Source: Candidatus Magnetobacterium casense (GTDB lineage: Bacteria; Nitrospirota; Thermodesulfovibrionia; Thermodesulfovibrionales; Magnetobacteriaceae). Taken from it: a stretch of 64,000 bases of DNA. The notes below the pieces were generated by a model. That model did not search any database, was not told the DNA's origin, and saw nothing but the letters and a program-made list of their open reading frames with translations. Positions 35,311 to 45,671 of the stretch are shown here, one piece after another. The translations under genes were made by a program, and so were the position numbers. Within the stretch, counting starts at the first letter, position 1, and every line of letters starts with the position of its first letter. The DNA lies in NCBI RefSeq assembly GCF_000714715.1, contig NZ_JMFO01000006.1, positions 62,001-126,000 on the forward strand. Reading direction: 5' to 3'.

Positions 35311-35579
35311 TTGTCCACCTCTTTATTAAAGTAATACGCATAGACTGTTATTACAACCAGTTCTGTTTCTTCCTCGACAAATACCGGTTTAATCTGCTTA
35401 TACTTGTAATATTTCTTATTCCATTCTCTTTCAAATGTAAAGTCCTTACTCGCCTGCAGTCTTCCACGGTTAGCCGGCTCCCATTTTGAACTTAGTATGG
35501 CCTCATATATTTCACTTTCTTGTACACCACGATAATCTGATTGCACTCTGGCATGAATTGATAATCTAATAGGCTTCAT
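35307..35579 (-). CDS. DUF4258 protein (putative toxin of the DUF4258/DUF2283 pair)
   Basis: I choose the internal ATG (MKPIRLSIHARVQSDYRGV), because family members begin with the LSxHARxxxxxRGI motif; the frame is open another 13 codons to 35618. The rest, EIYEAIL followed by FEREWNKKYYKYKQIKPVFVEEETELVVITVYAYYF, fits DUF4258, a compact RelE/BrnT-like fold. With DUF2283 directly downstream (4 bp overlap) it looks like a toxin-antitoxin-type module. Activity is not demonstrated for this family as far as I know. Confidence 0.75.
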   Translation of the reverse strand: MKPIRLSIHARVQSDYRGVQESEIYEAILSSKWEPANRGRLQASKDFTFEREWNKKYYKYKQIKPVFVEEETELVVITVYAYYFNKEVDK

Positions 35580-35645
35580 ACTAATAGGAGCGTACCATGT
35601 TAAGCCTGACAATGTCAATATAGGGTCCGAGGGTGCCAGGACAAT

Positions 35646-35705
35646 GCACCCCCGCAGGAAGGGGTCAAGGGGGCAGCGCCCCCTTCTTTCTTTTCTTTTT
35701 TCTTA
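35646..35705 (+). repeat. short palindromic repeat copy before lepA
   Basis: Plus-oriented: CCCCCGCAGGAAGGGGTCAA, then GGGGGCAGCGCCCCC hairpin and TTCTTTCTTTTCTTTTTTC tail, an intrinsic-terminator shape. A related half-copy with GGGTCAAGGGGGCT is at 35077-35090. Confidence 0.7.
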
Positions 35706-35816
35706 GCATTTTTTTGTATCACAATTTTAGAGCGATCTGTGGTATTATACATGTTTGTAGATTGTTACAGGTGGGGGTGTCCCGCCGCAGTAAAGAAAAG
35801 GTGATATAGAAAAAGA

Positions 35817-37613
35817 ATGTTAAACAGCAATACGCGCAATTTCTCAATAATCGCGCACATCGATCACGGCAAGTCCACGCTGGCCGACCGGTTCCTTGAG
35901 ATGACCGGGGCACTGAGCCAGAAGGAGATGATGACCAAACAGGTACTTGATAGCATGGACCTCGAAAAAGAACGCGGCATCACCATCAAGGCCCATGCCG
36001 TAAGGATCGTCTACAGGGCACTGGACAACCAGGAGTACGTCCTGAACCTGATCGACACACCGGGACACGTTGACTTCTCCTACGAGGTCTCACGGTCGCT
36101 GGCCTCCTGCGAGGGGGCGCTGTTGGTCGTGGATGCCACCCAGGGGGTCGAGGCACAAACGCTCGCCAACACATACCTTGCGCTGGAGCACAACCTCGAG
36201 ATCATCCCCGTCATCAACAAGATAGACCTGCCCCAGGCCGAACCAGACAGGGTCATCAAGCAGATAGAGGACGTCATAGGCATGGATTGCACCGAGGCCA
36301 TACTGACATCGGCAAAGAGCGGCATCGGTGTCAGAGACATCCTTGAGGCGATCATCCGAAAGATTCCGCCCCCCGACGGCAACAACGACGCACCGCTGCG
36401 GGCGCTCATCTTTGACTCCTGGTTTGACAACTACAAGGGGGTCATAGTTTTATTGAGGGTGTTTGATGGTATAATAAAACCGGGTATGAGAATAAAGATG
36501 ATGTTCAGCAATAAGGAGTTTGAGGTGCTGGATGTGGGCGTATTTACACCCAAGCCAAAGTTTGTAAAGACCTTGGCAAGCGGTGAGGTCGGGTTTATTT
36601 CGGCCAACATCAAAAACGTCAGCGACACCAAGATGGGCGACACCATCACCGGTTGCCTCAATCCATCGACAATGCCGCTACCGGGGTATAAGGAGGTCAA
36701 GCCGATGGTGTTTTGTGGCTTCTACCCCGCCGAGACCCAGCAGTACGAGGAACTAAGGGACGCCCTACTGAAGCTCAAGCTCAACGACGCATCGTTTAGT
36801 TTCGAGCCGGAGTCCTCGACGGTGCTTGGATTCGGCTTCCGGTGCGGATTCCTCGGGCTGTTGCACATGGACATCATCAAGGAACGCCTCGAACGCGAGT
36901 TCAATCTCTCTCTGATAAGCACCGCTCCCACGGTTATATACAGGGTCACCGAAAAAAACGGAGACGTCGTCTACATAGACAATCCATCACAGTTGTCGGA
37001 GACGTATTTAAAGATAGAAGAACCTTATATCAAGGCAACGATATTTGTCCCGGAGCGATTTGTAGGCAATATCCTGGAACTGTGCCAGGACAAACGCGGA
37101 CTGCAAAAGGACTTTTCGTTCTACGGCAAGGACCGTGTCATGGTGGTATACGAACTTCCGATGAACGAAATCCTGTGGGACTTCTACGACCGGCTCAAGT
37201 CTATATCCAAGGGGTACGCCTCGATGGACTACGATCTCATCGGCTACAAGGAGGCAGACCTGACAAAGCTGGACATCCTGATAAACGGTGCATCGGTGGA
37301 TGCCCTGTCACTGATAATCCACAAGGACAAGGCCTATCAAAAGGGCCGACAGGTGGTGGAGAGCCTCCGCAGCGCGGTGCCAAGACAGCTCTACGAGGTG
37401 GCGATACAGGCGGCCATCGGCAGAAAAATCATAGCCAGGGAGAGCGTCAAGGCCCTCAGGAAGGACGTTATAGCAAAGTGTTACGGCGGCGACATTACCA
37501 GAAAACGGAAACTGATAGAGAAACAAAAAGAGGGTAAGAAGCGCATGAAACAGTTCGGAAAGATAGAGCTGCCCCAGGAGGCATTCCTTGCTGTGATGAG
37601 GGTGGATAAGTGA
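35817..37613 (+). CDS. lepA: elongation factor 4 (LepA)
   Basis: A 598-residue translational GTPase. G1 is [17 protein letters not shown] (residues 11-27), the switch region has [15 protein letters not shown]3 is [10 protein letters not shown], and G4 is [13 protein letters not shown]. The C-terminal LepA-specific domain ends [51 protein letters not shown], which is diagnostic. EF4 back-translocates or assists stalled ribosomes. Heads a plus-strand operon; its stop overlaps the lepB GTG by 4 bp. Confidence 0.97.
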   Translation: MLNSNTRNFSIIAHIDHGKSTLADRFLEMTGALSQKEMMTKQVLDSMDLEKERGITIKAHAVRIVYRALDNQEYVLNLIDTPGHVDFSYEVSRSLASCEGALLVVDATQGVEAQTLANTYLALEHNLEIIPVINKIDLPQAEPDRVIKQIEDVIGMDCTEAILTSAKSGIGVRDILEAIIRKIPPPDGNNDAPLRALIFDSWFDNYKGVIVLLRVFDGIIKPGMRIKMMFSNKEFEVLDVGVFTPKPKFVKTLASGEVGFISANIKNVSDTKMGDTITGCLNPSTMPLPGYKEVKPMVFCGFYPAETQQYEELRDALLKLKLNDASFSFEPESSTVLGFGFRCGFLGLLHMDIIKERLEREFNLSLISTAPTVIYRVTEKNGDVVYIDNPSQLSETYLKIEEPYIKATIFVPERFVGNILELCQDKRGLQKDFSFYGKDRVMVVYELPMNEILWDFYDRLKSISKGYASMDYDLIGYKEADLTKLDILINGASVDALSLIIHKDKAYQKGRQVVESLRSAVPRQLYEVAIQAAIGRKIIARESVKALRKDVIAKCYGGDITRKRKLIEKQKEGKKRMKQFGKIELPQEAFLAVMRVDK

Positions 37614-38257
37614 ACCAGGAAGAGAATCAATCAGATAATCAGACAGTGAAGCAAACAAGGAAGAGCCTGCTGCGTGAGTACGTTGAGTCTATAGTAACGG
37701 CGCTGGTGCTGGCCCTGCTGATAAGGGCGTTTGTCATTCAGGCATTTAAGATACCCTCGGGGTCTATGATCCCCACGCTCCTGGTGGGTGACCACATACT
37801 GGTGAAGAAGTTCACCTATGGTGTGCAGATACCGTTTACGGATAAAAAGATACTGGTTTTTAACTCGCCCCAGCGGGGTGAGGTTATAGTGTTCAAGTTC
37901 CCCGAGGATACGTCACGGGACTTCATCAAGCGTGTCATAGCCAAAGAGGGAGACGTCGTGGAAGTAAAGAAAAAAAAGCTGTACGTTAATGGCGCCCCCA
38001 TGACCGAACCCTACGCACAGTACGTTGATACCACCGGTGCAACCAACTCCGTCCCCCGCGACAACCTCGGCCCCATTACGGTGCCCAAGGGCAATATCTT
38101 TGTGATGGGAGACAACAGGGATCAGAGCTATGACAGCCGCTTCTGGGGATTTGTGGATATTTCACTGGTCAAGGGTGAGGCATTGATCATATATTGGTCG
38201 TGGGATAGTAATAGTAACTGGGTACGATTTAACAGATTAGGGAGGTTAGTAAAATGA
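37610..38257 (+). CDS. lepB: signal peptidase I
   Basis: A 215-residue inner-membrane serine protease that removes signal peptides. One N-terminal transmembrane helix ([20 protein letters not shown], residues 27-46) is followed by IPSGSM with catalytic Ser52, then [13 protein letters not shown] with general base Lys107, and [14 protein letters not shown] (box E). GTG start overlaps the lepA stop, giving the widely conserved lepA-lepB couple. The final four bases overlap the next gene. Confidence 0.95.
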   Translation: MNQEENQSDNQTVKQTRKSLLREYVESIVTALVLALLIRAFVIQAFKIPSGSMIPTLLVGDHILVKKFTYGVQIPFTDKKILVFNSPQRGEVIVFKFPEDTSRDFIKRVIAKEGDVVEVKKKKLYVNGAPMTEPYAQYVDTTGATNSVPRDNLGPITVPKGNIFVMGDNRDQSYDSRFWGFVDISLVKGEALIIYWSWDSNSNWVRFNRLGRLVK

Positions 38258-38610
38258 AGGCTGTGTTTAACCAAAGGGGTGAGGGACCGTTAATGCCCAT
38301 ACTCTCAATAGCATTTGTTGGTTTTTTGTGTTATGTGGGATATCTGTTTGGGATGCCATATTACAAATATGACTCTCTCAAGTCCGAAGTCACACAGATA
38401 GCAAGACTTGGTGGCACTCAACAGAAGACCCTTGAGATGGTCTACGACAAGGTAATAGACTTGGGGTTGGAGCCGCTGCTGAAAAAGGAACACATAGAAG
38501 TGAAGATCGACAACAAGAGGATCAACGTGAAGGCCGGATGGACTGAACATGTCGATGTCCTTGGGTTTTATCAGAAGGACCTGGACTTCAAGCTCGACGT
38601 CACGCAGTAG
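38254..38610 (+). CDS. small single-pass membrane protein (DUF4845-like)
   Basis: A 118-residue protein with one transmembrane helix (PILSIAFVGFLCYVGYLFGMPYY, residues 15-37) and a soluble domain with LKKEHIEVKIDNKRINVKAGWTEHVDVLGFYQKDLDFKLDV. N-terminal QRGEG and the overall size resemble DUF4845 proteins that often follow lepB. It overlaps lepB by 4 bp. The role is unknown; a link to the signal peptidase is only positional. Confidence 0.7.
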   Translation: MKAVFNQRGEGPLMPILSIAFVGFLCYVGYLFGMPYYKYDSLKSEVTQIARLGGTQQKTLEMVYDKVIDLGLEPLLKKEHIEVKIDNKRINVKAGWTEHVDVLGFYQKDLDFKLDVTQ

Positions 38611-38613
38611 GCA

Positions 38614-39312
38614 TTGTTTACAGGCATAATAGAGGCAATAGGCGACGTTGTGACCTTTAACCGCAGGCACGACGTCGTGCAATTGGGCGTCAGGCAAGGG
38701 GTGATGGCACCACGGGCCTCCATAGGAGACAGCGTTGCCATAGACGGCGTGTGCCTGACGGTGGTGCGTAAGGAGTCGGGGACGATGTTCTTTGACGTTT
38801 CACACCAGACACTCAAGGACACGACCTTCGGTGAGTTTCGCCCCGGTGTACACGTAAACATGGAACTTGCAATGACACTGAACAACCGCATCGGCGGACA
38901 CCTGGTCACGGGTCACGTCGATGGCGTGGGGCGCCTACGGTCAAAGGAGCAGCGCGGCGACGGTGGTGGTTTTGACCTCTGCGTAGAGGCAAGTGCCGAC
39001 ATCCTCCGATACGTGATACGCAAAGGCTCCATAGCGGTGGATGGCATAAGTCTGACGGTTGCGGAGGTCTCCGCAACGGACTTTACGGTGGTCATCATAC
39101 CGCACACCTCGATGGTGACAACACTCCAGCTCAAATCCTCCGGCCAGCGTGTAAACCTCGAGGTCGATATGATAGGCAAATATGTAGAACGCTTTGTGTT
39201 AAACTATACAGGCGGTGGCAACAGTGCCACAGGGAGTGTTCCGGCAACGGATGATGACAAACTGTTAAAAAAGCTCAAAGAGGAAGGCTTTATATTGCCT
39301 GCAAAAATATAA
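38614..39312 (+). CDS. ribE: riboflavin synthase, alpha subunit
   Basis: A 232-residue enzyme that dismutates two 6,7-dimethyl-8-ribityllumazines to riboflavin. Two homologous lumazine-binding barrels are visible: FTGIIEAIGDV, VAIDGVCLTVV, FRPGVHVNMELAM, GGHLVTGHVDGVG; then GSIAVDGISLTVAEV, VVIIPHTS, VNLEVDMIGKYVER. The start is TTG (38614), 3 nt after the preceding stop. The C-terminus is about 20 residues longer than typical. No FMN riboswitch is seen ahead of it; it is expressed from the lepA operon. Confidence 0.93.
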   Translation: MFTGIIEAIGDVVTFNRRHDVVQLGVRQGVMAPRASIGDSVAIDGVCLTVVRKESGTMFFDVSHQTLKDTTFGEFRPGVHVNMELAMTLNNRIGGHLVTGHVDGVGRLRSKEQRGDGGGFDLCVEASADILRYVIRKGSIAVDGISLTVAEVSATDFTVVIIPHTSMVTTLQLKSSGQRVNLEVDMIGKYVERFVLNYTGGGNSATGSVPATDDDKLLKKLKEEGFILPAKI

Positions 39313-39332
39313 TTAATTAATGATGAGGTGCA

Positions 39333-40541
39333 ATGGATACGTTTAACACAATAGATGAGGCTATCAAGGACATAGAGGAAGGCAAGATAATAATCCTGAT
39401 AGATGACGAGGACAGGGAGAACGAAGGCGACTTCTGCATGGCCGCCGAAATGGTGACCCCGGAGGCAATAAACTTCATGGCACGCTACGGACGAGGTTTG
39501 ATCTGTCTGAGCCTCACGCCTGAGCGGGTGCAGCACCTGAACCTGCCGATGATGACGTCGGAGAACACGTCGTCTTTTGGGACGGCTTTCACGGTGTCGA
39601 TAGAGGCGCGCAGGGGAGTGACCACAGGGATTTCCGCCAAGGACAGGGCCACGACCATACTGACGGCCATATCGCCCAAGGCCCGCCCGGAGGACCTTGC
39701 CAGACCCGGACACATCTTCCCCCTGAGGGCCAAACCCGGTGGCGTGCTGCAACGCGCCGGTCAAACGGAGGGTTCGGTAGACATGGCACGTCTGGCGGGT
39801 CTGTGTCCGGCTGGTGTCATATGCGAAATCATGAACGACGATGGCACTATGGCGCGCGTGCCGCAGTTGATGGAGGTTGCCAGGACGCATGGCCTTAAGA
39901 TCATCACAATTGCCGAACTCATCAAGTATCGTCTAAAGAACGAGCGACTGATCCACAAGGTTGCGGAGGTCTATTTTCCGACGAAACACGGGGGCGACTT
40001 CACGGCCATAGCTTACGAAAACAAGCTGGATGCCAATACCCACATGGCCCTCGTCAAGGGCAACGTTACAACGGATGAGCCGGTAGCAGTGCGTGTTCAC
40101 TCCGAGTGCCTGACAGGGGATGTATTTGGTTCCAGGCGGTGTGATTGCGGAGAACAGTTGAAACGGGCAATGGAACTCATCAATGAATATGGTCGCGGGG
40201 TCATCCTGTACATGAGACAGGAGGGCAGAGGCATTGGTCTGGCAAACAAGCTCAAGGCCTATGAGCTGCAAGACAAGGGCATGGATACCGTTGAGGCCAA
40301 CATAGAGCTGGGGTTTGAGGCCGACCTCAGAGACTACGGCATCGGGGCACAGATACTGGTAGACCTGGGGATCAAGAACATCCGCCTGATGACCAACAAT
40401 CCCCGCAAGATAGTCGGCCTGGAAGGCTATGGGTTAAGCGTCGTAGAGAGGGTGCCCATTGAGATAACCCCCTCGGAGAAAAACATAGTCTACTTGACAA
40501 CCAAAAAACAGAAGATGGGACACATACTGGATGAAGTGTAA
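39333..40541 (+). CDS. ribBA: bifunctional DHBP synthase / GTP cyclohydrolase II
   Basis: A 402-residue fusion. The RibB half (1-205) has [64 protein letters not shown]. The RibA half (206-402) has [24 protein letters not shown] (zinc Cys triad), [31 protein letters not shown] and [16 protein letters not shown]. Together they supply both precursors of lumazine. Sits between ribE and ribH in one operon. Confidence 0.97.
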   Translation: MDTFNTIDEAIKDIEEGKIIILIDDEDRENEGDFCMAAEMVTPEAINFMARYGRGLICLSLTPERVQHLNLPMMTSENTSSFGTAFTVSIEARRGVTTGISAKDRATTILTAISPKARPEDLARPGHIFPLRAKPGGVLQRAGQTEGSVDMARLAGLCPAGVICEIMNDDGTMARVPQLMEVARTHGLKIITIAELIKYRLKNERLIHKVAEVYFPTKHGGDFTAIAYENKLDANTHMALVKGNVTTDEPVAVRVHSECLTGDVFGSRRCDCGEQLKRAMELINEYGRGVILYMRQEGRGIGLANKLKAYELQDKGMDTVEANIELGFEADLRDYGIGAQILVDLGIKNIRLMTNNPRKIVGLEGYGLSVVERVPIEITPSEKNIVYLTTKKQKMGHILDEV

Positions 40542-40560
40542 CGAAAAAGAGGAGCTTAAC

Positions 40561-41022
40561 ATGAAGGTACTGGAAGGAGACCTGCAGGGTCAGGGGTTGA
40601 GGTTTTGCGTGATAGTGAGCAGATTTAATGACTTTATGACGATGCGCCTGCTGGATGGCTGTATTGATGCACTTGTGCGTCATGGAGTGGATAAGGAGAC
40701 GATAGTGGTAGCCAAGACGCCCGGGGCATTTGAACTGCCGCTTGTGGCCAAAAAGGTTGCCGCCACCCATGCCTACGATGCCGTTATAGCGTTGGGGGCG
40801 ATTATCCGTGGTGCAACGCCACACTTTGAGTACGTTGCAGCAGAGTGCACAAAGGGCTTGGCACAGGCATCCATGGAGACGGGCGTTCCGGTGGCATACG
40901 GTGTCATCACCGCCGACACAATCGAGCAGGCCATCGAAAGAGCCGGCACCAAGAGCGGAAACAAGGGCTGGGATGCCGCTATAACCGCCATTGAAATGGC
41001 CAATCTCATGAAACACTTTTAA
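40561..41022 (+). CDS. ribH: 6,7-dimethyl-8-ribityllumazine synthase
   Basis: A 153-residue subunit of the lumazine synthase capsid. The ATG at 40561 is preferred over the GTG at 40531 inside ribBA, because family members start with MKVLEG and GAGGAG precedes it. Motifs: [56 protein letters not shown] and [27 protein letters not shown]. Completes ribE-ribBA-ribH; a separate RibD is not in the window. Confidence 0.96.
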   Translation: MKVLEGDLQGQGLRFCVIVSRFNDFMTMRLLDGCIDALVRHGVDKETIVVAKTPGAFELPLVAKKVAATHAYDAVIALGAIIRGATPHFEYVAAECTKGLAQASMETGVPVAYGVITADTIEQAIERAGTKSGNKGWDAAITAIEMANLMKHF

Positions 41023-41032
41023 GTAAAACCGG

Positions 41033-41464
41033 ATGACAAGAAGGCAGGCCAGAGAACTTGTATTGCAGACGTTGTTTCAATTTGACTTTACAGGCAAAAT
41101 ACCGGGTAGAAGCGAGCTGGAAGAGTCCCTCAAGGACAGGGTACCCTCTAAAGAGATTATTGTCTTTATAGATGATCTTGTAACAGGTACGATACGACAC
41201 ATTAAGGAGATAGACGAAATCATCGCAGTGGCATCACAACACTGGCAGTTGCAGAGGTTGGCCACGGTGGACAGAAATATCCTCAGGGCTGCCACCTACG
41301 AGCTTTTGTACAGGGATGACATCCCTGCGGCCGTTACGATTAATGAGGCCGTGGATATCGCAAAGAAGTTTTCCACGGTTGATTCCTATTCCTTTATCAA
41401 CGGCGTACTTGACAAAATCTCCGGAGATCGTCAAAATAAGAGAAGCGCAGATAAGAAAAACTAA
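41033..41464 (+). CDS. nusB: transcription antitermination protein NusB
   Basis: A 143-residue all-helical protein: RRQARELVLQTLFQFDF at the N-terminus and RNILRAATYELLYRDDIPAAVTINEAVDIAKKFSTVDSYSFINGVLDKI at the C-terminus are diagnostic. It binds boxA RNA with S10 (NusE) in rRNA antitermination. Starts 10 nt after ribH; the ribH-nusB order is very common. Confidence 0.95.
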   Translation: MTRRQARELVLQTLFQFDFTGKIPGRSELEESLKDRVPSKEIIVFIDDLVTGTIRHIKEIDEIIAVASQHWQLQRLATVDRNILRAATYELLYRDDIPAAVTINEAVDIAKKFSTVDSYSFINGVLDKISGDRQNKRSADKKN

Positions 41465-41481
41465 ATAGAAGAGGACTACAA

Positions 41482-42207
41482 ATGGCATATGCAGTAATTT
41501 CTGACGTACATTCCAACCTTCATGCCCTGGAAGCGGTGCTGAAGGATATAGGTGATCGCCGCATAGATGAGATATATTTCGTGGGAGATGCCGTGGGCTA
41601 TGGTCCTCAGCCAAACCTGTGCATAGACCTGCTGAAGAAAGATTGCGGGATACTCATTGCCGGCAATCATGATTGGGCAGTGCTGGAGTATATCAGTACG
41701 GAGTTCTTTAATGTTCATGCGGCTGACGCCGTCACGTATAACCGGGAAGTGATGACGGATGAGCATATGCGTGACCTTGAAAGTTTTAACCTGTTGAAGT
41801 CTTCAGAGAAAAGAAACGCCCTCTTTGTTCACGCCACACCACGGGACCCGGAAAACTGGGATTATCTGTTTTCGGTCAAGGATGCGGAGGTCAACTTTGA
41901 GCACTTTGAACAAAAGCTCTGCTTCATAGGACACAGCCATACCCCCGTTATCATAGAGCAGTCCCAAACAGGTGAGATACTCATTCACAGGGCAAGCACA
42001 GAGATAAAGGACACCAGCAGGTATATCATAAACGATGGCAGCGTCGGTCAACCAAGAGACAGCGACCCGCGTGCCTCATACGTAATCGTAAACGACTCAT
42101 CCATTGAGATCGTCCGCGTGCAGTACGATATCTCAAAGACCCAAAAAGAAATGGAAGCAGCAAAGTTACCATTCAGGTTAATAGAAAGACTGTCCTACGG
42201 GTATTGA
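41482..42207 (+). CDS. YfcE/ApaH-type metallophosphoesterase
   Basis: A 241-residue calcineurin-like phosphoesterase. Metal-binding blocks in order: AVISDVHSNLHALEAVL (DxH), YFVGDAVGYGPQPN (GDxVxYGxxP), IAGNHDWAVL (GNHD), FVHATPRDP and FIGHSHTP (GHxH). These two-metal enzymes hydrolyse phosphodiesters or phosphomonoesters; the substrate is unknown. AGAGGA precedes the ATG. Last gene of the lepA-to-nusB operon. Confidence 0.88.
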   Translation: MAYAVISDVHSNLHALEAVLKDIGDRRIDEIYFVGDAVGYGPQPNLCIDLLKKDCGILIAGNHDWAVLEYISTEFFNVHAADAVTYNREVMTDEHMRDLESFNLLKSSEKRNALFVHATPRDPENWDYLFSVKDAEVNFEHFEQKLCFIGHSHTPVIIEQSQTGEILIHRASTEIKDTSRYIINDGSVGQPRDSDPRASYVIVNDSSIEIVRVQYDISKTQKEMEAAKLPFRLIERLSYGY

Positions 42208-42232
42208 GGAAAGAAAAAGGAAACATAATAAC

Positions 42233-42367
42233 TGTCTGAACCAGGATTGCACAGATTAAAAGATTTACAGGAAAAAAGACACGAAGCCTTATTAACATAA
42301 TCCTGATAATCCCTGATAATCAAATCGCTCCTTACAGTCGCCAGGCCGTTAAATCGTGGTTCAGACA
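42233..42367. repeat. MITE-like repeat with 11-bp terminal inverted repeats
   Basis: TGTCTGAACCA (42233-42243) and its exact complement TGGTTCAGACA (42357-42367) bracket 135 bp. Inside, AGGATT-rich and TCCTGATAATCCCTGATAA segments form further imperfect pairs. The GTCTGAACCAGGATT end is a recurrent dispersed repeat sequence in many bacterial genomes (from memory). It codes for nothing. The rest of 42208-42588 is a palindromic repeat and the atp promoter. Confidence 0.65.
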
Positions 42368-42392
42368 TCTTTAATGCTTAAGTCAACAGCAT

Positions 42393-42453
42393 TACCCCTG
42401 AAAGGGGGCAAGCCGCCTTTTATGCCGGGGGGCGCTGACCCCTTGACCCCTTA
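42393..42453 (-). repeat. palindromic repeat copy before the atp operon
   Basis: Minus-strand order GGGGTCAAGGGGTCAGCGCC, then GGCAT-containing hairpin and GCCCCCTTTCAGGGG. Diverged copy of the GGGGTCAAGGGG family between the phosphoesterase and atpF. Confidence 0.65.
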
Positions 42454-42516
42454 TATACGCATTTTTATTACCACTTGTTATCCACCAAAAATTTATGTAC
42501 CCACCGCTTTTTTTTC

Positions 42517-42545
42517 TTGACAAGATTATTTTATTGTGGTACTAT
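42517..42545 (+). promoter_or_regulatory. strong sigma70-type promoter of the atp operon
   Basis: TTGACA (42517-42522), exactly 17 nt, TACTAT (42540-42545), 44 nt before the first atp ATG. Good consensus and position make it the best-supported promoter in the window. Confidence 0.7.
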
Positions 42546-42588
42546 TTCATCTATTGTTTGATTTTAATACTATGAAGTGAGGACTTAA

Positions 42589-43017
42589 ATGGTTGAGTTT
42601 ACGGGTTGGTTCTTTGTGCTTCTGGCGAATTTCCTGGTATTGCTCTACGTCCTAAACGTTTTGCTGTACAGGCCAGTTATAAATATGTTGCAGGAGAGGG
42701 AGCGTGTCAAGTCCGATTCACTGGCCGAGGCCAAGGCCCTGCTGGCAAAAAAGGACGCCGCTGTCGAATCTCTGAAGAAAGACCTCGCCATCGCCCACGA
42801 ACAGGCAAAAAAGGAGTTCAATAAGCTCAAGGAAGAAGGTCTCTCAATACGTAAGGAGATAGTTGACAAGGCACAGGATGAGTCCATCAAGAGGTTCTCC
42901 GGGGCCGTTAAGGAGATTGCCGCCGAAGTTGAGAAGGTCAAATCGTCGTTAAGGGTAGAAATCGCTTCTTATGCCGATGTTATCATCGAAAGGCTAGTGT
43001 ATGAACGCAAAAATTAA
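42589..43017 (+). CDS. ATP synthase F0 subunit b'
   Basis: A 142-residue peripheral-stalk subunit. One N-terminal transmembrane helix (FVLLANFLVLLYVLNVLLYRP) is followed by a long charged helix to the C-terminus, the standard b-type layout with RPVINMLQERERVKSDSLAEAKALLAKKD. Together with the following longer b it forms a b/b' heterodimer that links F1 to subunit a. First gene of the operon; a and c are not encoded here. Overlaps the next gene by 17 bp. Confidence 0.85.
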   Translation: MVEFTGWFFVLLANFLVLLYVLNVLLYRPVINMLQERERVKSDSLAEAKALLAKKDAAVESLKKDLAIAHEQAKKEFNKLKEEGLSIRKEIVDKAQDESIKRFSGAVKEIAAEVEKVKSSLRVEIASYADVIIERLVYERKN

Positions 43018-43606
43018 GATAGCTCTATTGTTTGTTGTAACAATCGTGGCAACGTGTGGTCTTGCCTATGCGTCAGAGTTGGCAGGTGATGCACCGGCGG
43101 CAGGACATGGGGAGGGGCACGGCTCATCGCTGGTGCAGTGGTTCTGGCTCGTGGTCAATTTTGCAATCTTTGCCTCGGTGCTGTTCTACTTCCTCAGAAA
43201 ACCGGCAGCCGTCTTTTTCCGGCAACGGACGGAAATGATCGAGGCAAGTCTCAATGAGGCAAAAGAGGCCAGGAGTATCGCAGAAAATGCCCTCAAGGAA
43301 ATCGACGAAAACCTCCGCCTAAAGGACGACGAAATAGCACGGATCATCAAGTCGGCACGGGAACTGGGTGAGGCCGAAAAGGATCGCTTGATCAGTAGCG
43401 GCAAGGAGTTCGCCGAAAAACTCATCGAGCTGACCGAAAACAACATAGCCGACGAACTCAAACGTGCCAGGGAAGACCTCAGAGAGATGGCCGTAGAACA
43501 AGCCGTTGAGCTGGCAGAGAGGCGGATGAGAGAAAAGATGAGCGACGCAGCAATCCAGGCCGGTTTGGTTGATGGCGCAATAGAAAAGATTGGGGCAAAA
43601 AATTGA
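43001..43606 (+). CDS. atpF: ATP synthase F0 subunit b
   Basis: A 201-residue b subunit with an additional N-terminal hydrophobic segment (IALLFVVTIVATCGLAYA, likely a signal peptide), a His/Gly-rich stretch (AAGHGEGHGSS) and then the membrane anchor WFWLVVNFAIFASVLFYFLRKPAAVFF plus a long amphipathic helix. Such long-leader b subunits occur in deltaproteobacteria and Nitrospirota. Overlaps b' by 17 bp and delta by 4 bp. Confidence 0.9.
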   Translation: MNAKIKIALLFVVTIVATCGLAYASELAGDAPAAGHGEGHGSSLVQWFWLVVNFAIFASVLFYFLRKPAAVFFRQRTEMIEASLNEAKEARSIAENALKEIDENLRLKDDEIARIIKSARELGEAEKDRLISSGKEFAEKLIELTENNIADELKRAREDLREMAVEQAVELAERRMREKMSDAAIQAGLVDGAIEKIGAKN

Positions 43607-44145
43607 AAAAGCACAGTAAGGTAGCCAAAAGATACGCTCAAACCCTCTTTAGCTCTCTAAGCATAGACGACATAGAAAAGTTAATACTGGAGCTTTCCCT
43701 CGTTAATAAGTTGATAGAACAGGATAAGTCCCTGCGGGCAGTCTTCTGTAGCCCGATGTTCTTTGAAAAAGACCAACTCGATGCCATTGACCTCATAGCA
43801 GGGGAACTAAAACTCACAAAACTGTGCAAGGGCTTTGTCCTTAACGTCATAAAGAAAAAGGACATCGATAAGATATCCGATATACTGGCCGTGTTGACAC
43901 GGTTCTATCTCTCCGCAAAGAACATGGTGCGGGCAGTGGTCATAGCGTCGGCAAGGCTGGATGAGCAAAGACACAAGCGTTTACGTGATTCACTCCGTAC
44001 CCGGTTGAACAAGGAAGTTGAAATAGAGTATGTCATAGACCCGTCGATCATTGGCGGGATCGTCGTAAAGGCCGGAGGCTATGTGTTTGACGTGAGTCTT
44101 AAGGGTCAACTGGCAAAATTAAGAGAAGCACTATTAAAGGGGTGA
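43603..44145 (+). CDS. atpH: ATP synthase F1 subunit delta
   Basis: A 180-residue protein linking F1 to the b stalk. N-terminal helical bundle [13 protein letters not shown] is the classic OSCP/delta motif and the C-terminal [37 protein letters not shown] is diagnostic. The start is TTG at 43603, overlapping the atpF stop by 4 bp, as expected for a coupled operon. Confidence 0.93.
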   Translation: MKKHSKVAKRYAQTLFSSLSIDDIEKLILELSLVNKLIEQDKSLRAVFCSPMFFEKDQLDAIDLIAGELKLTKLCKGFVLNVIKKKDIDKISDILAVLTRFYLSAKNMVRAVVIASARLDEQRHKRLRDSLRTRLNKEVEIEYVIDPSIIGGIVVKAGGYVFDVSLKGQLAKLREALLKG

Positions 44146-44149
44146 TGAT

Positions 44150-45664
44150 ATGGAAATAAAAGTGACAGAGATAAGCGCACAGATCAAGAAAAGTATATAC
44201 GGATTTGAGGAGAAAATAGACGTAAGTGAGATAGGCACCGTTCTGAGTGTTGGCGATGGTATTGCCAGGGTGTATGGGCTTGATAAGGCTATGTCAAGCG
44301 AGCTTCTCCAATTCCCTAACGACGTCTATGGCATGGCGTTAAACCTTGAAGATGAGACAATAGGCTCCGTTCTCTTTGGAGAGTCACAGCTCGTACACGA
44401 GGGAGATATAGTAAAACGCACGGGCAGGATCATGGACGTCCCTGTCGGAGAGGCATTGTTGGGAAGAATCGTCAATGCCATAGGGCAACCGATAGACGGC
44501 AAGGGTCCCATCGACACCAAAGAAAGAAGAATGGTGGATATCATAGCCCCCGGTATAGTTGACAGGCAGTCGGTGCATGAACCGATGCAGACCGGGATCA
44601 AGGCCGTTGACGCTATGGTCCCCATAGGTAGGGGGCAGAGAGAGTTGATAATTGGCGACCGTCAGACCGGTAAGACGGCCATCGCCGTTGACGCTATCAT
44701 AAATCAAAAACACACCGATGTCTTTTGCATATACGTGGCCATTGGACAGAAGATGTCTAACGTGGTGCGCGTGGCCAAGACCCTCGAGGAGCACGGCGCC
44801 CTCAAACACACAACCATCGTGTGTGCAAGCGCCAGCGAACCGGCCTCGTTGCAATACATAGCGCCCTACAGCGGTTGCGCAATGGGTGAGTACTTCAGGG
44901 ACTCCGGCAGACATGCCCTGATCATATATGACGACCTCAGTAAACAGGCCGCAGCCTACAGACAGTTGTCGCTGCTGCTGAGACGCCCCCCCGGACGTGA
45001 GGCATACCCCGGAGACGTGTTCTTTCTGCACTCAAGGCTGCTTGAGAGGGCGGCAAAGCTCTCCGATGCCCTGGGAAAGGGGTCATTGACCGCACTGCCG
45101 ATCATCGAAACCCAGGCCGGAGACGTCTCGGCATACATCCCAACCAACGTTATATCCATAACGGACGGACAGATTTACCTTGAGCCGGACCTGTTCTATG
45201 CCGGCATCAGACCGGCCATCAACGTCGGACTGTCGGTCAGTCGTGTTGGAAGCGCCGCCCAGACAAAGGCCATGAAACAGGTAGCAGGTACCCTGAGGCT
45301 TGACCTGGCACAGTACAGAGAGTTGGCCGCATTTGCACAGTTCGGCACAGACCTCGATAAGGCAACCCTCGCGCAGATAGAACGTGGCAAGAGAATGGTC
45401 GAACTCCTCAAGCAACTGCAGTACATGCCCATGCCCTTTGAGGAACAGGTGGCAGTGCTCTTTGCGGCAACCGAAGGATTCCTCGATGCGTTGCCCGTTG
45501 AAAAGATAAGGGAATTCGAACCCGCCTTCTTACACCATATGAGGAAAAATAAGGCAGACCTGTTAAAACTCATAGTCGAAAAGAAGGCCATAACCGACGA
45601 CTTTAAACCCGCTCTTTCGGAGGCCGTCAAAGAGTTTATGAAGACCTTCACAAGCGTAGAGTAG
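44150..45664 (+). CDS. atpA: ATP synthase F1 subunit alpha
   Basis: A 504-residue non-catalytic nucleotide-binding subunit. Walker [14 protein letters not shown] near residue 170, signature [45 protein letters not shown] in the C-terminal third, and alpha-type [31 protein letters not shown]7 run codes RRPPG here and is in frame, a useful contrast with the pilB-like C7 tract. GGGGTGATGAT precedes the ATG. Confidence 0.97.
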   Translation: MEIKVTEISAQIKKSIYGFEEKIDVSEIGTVLSVGDGIARVYGLDKAMSSELLQFPNDVYGMALNLEDETIGSVLFGESQLVHEGDIVKRTGRIMDVPVGEALLGRIVNAIGQPIDGKGPIDTKERRMVDIIAPGIVDRQSVHEPMQTGIKAVDAMVPIGRGQRELIIGDRQTGKTAIAVDAIINQKHTDVFCIYVAIGQKMSNVVRVAKTLEEHGALKHTTIVCASASEPASLQYIAPYSGCAMGEYFRDSGRHALIIYDDLSKQAAAYRQLSLLLRRPPGREAYPGDVFFLHSRLLERAAKLSDALGKGSLTALPIIETQAGDVSAYIPTNVISITDGQIYLEPDLFYAGIRPAINVGLSVSRVGSAAQTKAMKQVAGTLRLDLAQYRELAAFAQFGTDLDKATLAQIERGKRMVELLKQLQYMPMPFEEQVAVLFAATEGFLDALPVEKIREFEPAFLHHMRKNKADLLKLIVEKKAITDDFKPALSEAVKEFMKTFTSVE

Positions 45665-45671
45665 TATATAA

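Noticed and set aside
38500-38614. FMN riboswitch ahead of the rib genes
   Set aside because: ribE begins 3 nt after a coding gene and no RFN-element sequence or fold is visible there or before lepA.
44966-44990. C7 run in atpA as a further frameshift site
   Set aside because: The tract is in frame and the alpha subunit is full length, so there is no lesion here.
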